This document shows, piece by piece, positions 60,576-64,000 of a stretch of DNA of 64,000 bases (position 1 is its first letter; every line of letters begins with the position of its first letter). Origin of the DNA: Progne subis subis (Eukaryota; Chordata; Aves; Passeriformes; Hirundinidae); NCBI GenBank assembly GCA_022316685.1, contig JAKJHU010000106.1, positions 1,999,547-2,063,546 on the forward strand. Direction: 5' to 3'. The position numbers and the translations under genes were made by a program. The notes under the pieces are model-generated. The model did no database searches. It was not told the DNA's origin and worked only from the letters and a program-made list of their open reading frames with translations.

Positions 60576-61520
60576 GACTCGCCGATCACAGGTGCCCAAT
60601 GACATGATCGTAGTTCGCGGCTTTATCGCCGGCCCAAAGCGCACGAAACGGTCTCGCTCCTCAAAACGCCCAAACGCCGTGCCAAGGGCAGAGACCGCGT
60701 TACACCGGGAGGCTTCCAGCACCTCAGCGCTACCCCGGTGCCCGGCCCTCCCCTGCGGCCGCTCCCCGCGCAGCCGGGGCAGCCGGTCCGCTCGCAGCCG
60801 GGGCAGCCTGCCCGCGGCTCGGCGCCAGGCACAGCCCCTCACCGCCTCCGCTCGGCGCCTCACCGCGGGCACCCCCCGAAACTTTCCCCGGCAGCCTGCG
60901 CACGCTCTCGCTCCCCGCCGGGGGAAAACGTGCTCTCTCTCGCTCCCTCCGTGCGGCGGACACGGGGAGGCGGGCGGCTGCCTCCCTCCTGCCTCCCTCC
61001 GCCCGCGGAAGCCTCGCCGAGGCTCCCGCATTGCACCGCCGCGCCGAGCCCAGCGCGGGGCTCGGGCTGCCCGCCCGCCCCGCCGGCGCCCCCGGCCCCG
61101 GCTGGCGGAATGAGCGCCGGCGAGGCCAAGGAGTATCTGGCCCGCAGGGAGATCCCGCAGCTTTTCGAGGTAGGCGAGGCGCAGGGGGGAAGGCGTTTTC
61201 CGCCCCGTCGGGGGACGCTCCGCGCTGGGACCCCGCGGCGGGCAGGGCTGAAGGTGGCTGGAAGGACGGAGCGGCCGGAGGCTGCGGCTCGCGTAGCTTG
61301 CGCGGGGAGCGGCGCCGCGGGGCCCGGGCCGGGTGTGCGCCTGGCAGCGCGGGGCCGGGGCAGCGCTGCCCGCCGCCACCCGCGGAGCCCCCGCGGCCGC
61401 GCCCCTCCGCCCGCCGCGGCCGCCACCCGCCCTCCGCCGCCGGCGGGGAGAGAACTTGGGTGTCCGCAGGGCGAAGGAGCGCCGAGGAATGCGAGCCAGG
61501 GGCATCTTACGTGGGTCGGG
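60560..61520 (+). promoter_or_regulatory. AK5: AK5 promoter CpG island
   Basis: About 1 kb of very GC- and CpG-rich sequence contains the AK5 start codon and exon 1. Multiple GC-box-like motifs are present and no TATA box is apparent. Long open frames on both strands here are composition artefacts. The 5' UTR lies in this block, but its start cannot be placed from sequence alone. Confidence 0.88.
61110..61169 (+). CDS. AK5: AK5 exon 1 (coding part)
   Basis: Twenty codons end in phase 0 at GAG|GTAGGC. EAKEYLARREIPQLFE is conserved with mammalian AK5. The first residues differ (MSAG versus MNTN in human). Confidence 0.95.
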
Positions 61521-63058
61521 GGGAAGAAAAAAGCCGCAACTGTTTAGTGAGGTTTTGTTTAGCTTCCTACAAGTTACCTGCTGCTAATGGCTGATAATTA
61601 CTTCTTTGTGAGATGTGGATTTCTTCCCCCCCCCGGATGAGGCATCATGTCATCTGTATATAATACACACACAGAACCCTATGTATTTTCCCTTGTCTGT
61701 GCTGAAGCTAGACGTTTTTCTATGTATTTGAAAACTGCAGGACACGGAGCATGCTAATGCTTTAAATACACAGTTAGAATGTGAATGGTTTAACAAGAGA
61801 TGCAGACAAAACGGGTTTTCTGTTGAGGCTCAAAGCTTGAGCGAGTGATTTTAAAAATTCGGTGAATATCTTCTGCAAAAATACACTGTTAGTTGCTGTG
61901 ATCAGTTAAGCACTATAGTAAGGGCACAAATGCATAGAAATTATATCCTATTTTATAAGCTCATATGTATGTAAATACCAATTACCATATAAACTGTAGA
62001 TAATAACTGATCAAATCCTGAATTGGAGCTATTTATGTTTACTATTAACACCAGCTATGACCCTCAAGTTTATTCACACAAAAATTAGGAAAAGCAGAGA
62101 GAACAGAAATCATCCTGAAAGACATGTATTGTTGGATGCAGCAGTCTCGTGGAGAGGTGAGATGATGACTTATGTATCACTTTGTCAAGAAAATGTGTGA
62201 GAAGAGGGCCTGGCAGTCTTTCTTTCACACCCCCCACAATGCTCATGAGTACAATGAGTAAAGAATTAATGCTGTAGAGAGGAGATTTCTAATGGCTCAG
62301 AGTCTGTGATCAATTGAATCAGGAAGCACCCATGAATTTTGGGGTTGTGGGGTTTTATTTTCCCAATGCTGATCAAGATGATATTTGAGTATTTCTTGTG
62401 GTTTTTAAAAATCCTCTTTTCATTGCTTGTGTAAGTGTTGACAAGAATATGGATGAGATACTTGTAGGTGCAGTGGTCTTTAAGGAAAAGATACATTTTA
62501 GTGATGTCAAAACTACAAAGAATATGTAAATTTTGGGGCTCTCTAGTTTGCACATTGCTCTGTGTATGCTTGCCAGTGACATTTCTAAAAAAAAAGTAGA
62601 GGGTTTTTTGCTGGTTTTGGGTTTTATTTCAGTGCAAACAGACAACTATAAAGACAGCCATGAGCTTCCTTTCCAAGTAATTTTTATGACATTGGCACAC
62701 CAAAATAATTTGATTTTTTGCAGGCCTCAGTTTTACGCATTGGCTTGCAACAGAGAATCTGAATATCAAGGAATGTGGCGTTTCTCTGTGCAAAGTAAAA
62801 GACAAAGTAAAGGTGCTCGTTTTTCCCTGGCATCTATCATTACAGTCTATGTTTCTGATCTTACATTTCAGAGTCTGTTGAATGGATTAATGTGTTACAA
62901 ACCTGATGACCCAATTGAATATTTGGAAAGCTGTTTGCAGAAAGTAAAAGAGCTTGGAGGGCCAGAAAAAGTGAAATGGGACACTTTTGTCAGCCCAGAA
63001 AAGAAGACCCTGCCTCCACTCAATGGAGGACAGACCCGGAGGTCTTTTTTCAGGAATG
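61110..63058 (+). CDS. AK5: AK5, adenylate kinase 5, exons 1-2 (3' end outside window)
   Basis: AK5 is a cytosolic nucleoside monophosphate kinase with two adenylate-kinase domains, enriched in brain, that transfers phosphate from ATP to AMP or dAMP. Only its N-terminal extension is in the window. Exon 1 (61110-61169) gives MSAGEAKEYLARREIPQLFE. Exon 2 (62872-63058) gives SLLNGLMCYKPDDPIEYLES and continues through KVKELGGPEKVKWDTFV to RRSFFRN, ending in phase 1. The IPQLFESLLNGLM..P.DPIEYLE pattern resembles the RII-alpha/Dpy-30 dimerisation-docking fold. The P-loop kinase domains start in later exons, which I did not find by 64000. The ATG at 61110 has G at -3 and matches the vertebrate start by position. 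Identity rests on remembered human AK5. Confidence 0.96.
61170..62871 (+). other. AK5 intron 1
   Basis: This 1.7 kb intron has a CpG-rich 5' third belonging to the promoter island and is AT-rich after that. No other features were recognised. Confidence 0.85.
62872..63058 (+). CDS. AK5: AK5 exon 2
   Basis: This exon is 187 nt, with acceptor TTACATTTCAG and donor GTAATG. It encodes 62 residues plus one base, ending RRSFFRN followed by a split codon. This matches the exon boundary expected before the VMPENS-type segment of vertebrate AK5. The frame stays open upstream to 62533, but that part is intronic. Confidence 0.96.
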
Positions 63059-64000
63059 GTAATGTATTAAACTTTAAAATAATTCTATTTCTTCAACTGT
63101 GTGTGGTTTTACATCCACTACTGAATTATTTTATACATACTTCTGTAGCAGATTATGCCTCATTCTGATTATCCGTAGGCAAAGGAGTCAAGAATTCTGT
63201 TTCCTTGCTTTTTGGCATTTGTTTTTCTCCTGCCGGCTAGGCAGGAGAGGAAATTGTGATCACTTTCCAGCCAAATGATGGATGTTTGCTATGTAAATGT
63301 TTAACGCATCAGTGGAGAGATTTCTTGTAGCCTACCTAAAACATTTGCAAAGATAGGGGCAGATCTGAAACAGTGAACTTGGATTGTGTTTTCACTTGGT
63401 CCTTATGGATGACATACACACCAACTTCAGTGCAGTTACACTACGTGGTTTTTCTAGTTTACATTGGAGCTGTATGCTAATTTACTAAATAAAATCTAAA
63501 TTATAAACTCTTAGAAAAATGCATCTAATAAAATCTAAGCACATGTCATACCAATACCTGTAATTATTTTATTTGTAATGTTAACGAAGAGTAATTAGCT
63601 CATCTTTCAGTTGCCATAGTTATTTTTCCTTGTCATCCAACATTTCATTAAAATAATCAGCAAGAATATTGTCTCTATCTCTCTGTAGAATATGTATCAC
63701 TAGGAAGAGTCCTGCTTAATAGCAGAGGTCAGCTGCACAGTATAAAGCTTTTCTTCTCAGAAGCCTCTGCTGAACTCTGGGTGCTATGGGCAGATGTTCC
63801 CAGAAAACCTGATGTGCTTGTAAGGAACCACCAGAGAAAACTGACTCTGGGTGGTTGTCATTTAATAAATCGGTTAAATAGAGGCCAAAAATATTTAATA
63901 TAGCAACAGCAAACACTGTGTAAAATGATGAGATATTTATAACTTATGTATGATACTTATTTAAGTCTGCATACAGAACAGATTTTGAGTTTTCTATTTC
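63059..64000 (+). other. AK5 intron 2, partial
   Basis: AT-rich sequence follows the exon 2 donor. AK5 exon 3 was sought on the plus strand and not found. Nothing else was recognised. Confidence 0.75.

Noticed and set aside
60555..61594. Frames of 180-316 codons on both strands around AK5 exon 1
   Set aside because: CpG-island artefacts. Only the 20 codons from 61110 match AK5 and end at a donor.
62533..62871. Upstream extension of the AK5 exon 2 frame to an ATG at 62533
   Set aside because: A good acceptor at 62871 and the conserved join FE|SLLNGLM with exon 1 show that this part is intron.

Overview
This is a vertebrate nuclear window, most likely from a bird. Two multi-exon protein genes are read directly from spliced exons. 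Several CR1 retrotransposon fragments carry the 3' end typical of avian CR1 (ATTCTATGATTC-type tails). Introns are compact, and promoters are sharp CpG islands. CR1 also occurs in crocodilians and turtles, so 'bird' is inferred. No prokaryotic operons, CRISPR arrays, tRNAs, rRNAs or viral genes were seen.

Layout. Positions 1-45869 are the minus-strand gene PIGK, the catalytic subunit of the GPI-anchor transamidase. Ten coding exons are present: 45869-45768, 44319-44266, 42210-42119, 40033-39898, 38660-38549, 38202-38106, 37763-37646, 36901-36791, 32349-32176 and 2905-2830. The last exon, which should encode the C-terminal membrane helix, lies beyond the left edge. A CpG island at about 45270-46210 is its promoter. 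Positions 45870-61109 are a 15 kb intergenic spacer with CR1 remnants and no supported gene. Positions 61110-64000 hold the start of AK5 (adenylate kinase 5) on the plus strand, with two coding exons (61110-61169 and 62872-63058) under a CpG island at about 60560-61520. PIGK and AK5 are head to head, as in mammals. They are functionally unrelated: GPI anchoring in the ER versus nucleotide phosphotransfer in the cytosol.

The unusual content is concentrated in the 29.3 kb PIGK intron 9. It holds an interrupted CAG/CTG triplet array (14618-14854), a perfect 18-bp-arm hairpin (20995-21033), an isolated GC-rich CpG island (about 22040-22490), and a roughly 1 kb GC-rich minisatellite (27065-28140) whose unit changes from 36 to 30 bp and whose G-rich strand is the PIGK sense strand. 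Exon 9 itself carries an apparent one-base frame disruption with an in-frame stop. I see no convincing novel multi-gene system. The best leads are that frame disruption and the structured GC-rich elements of intron 9.
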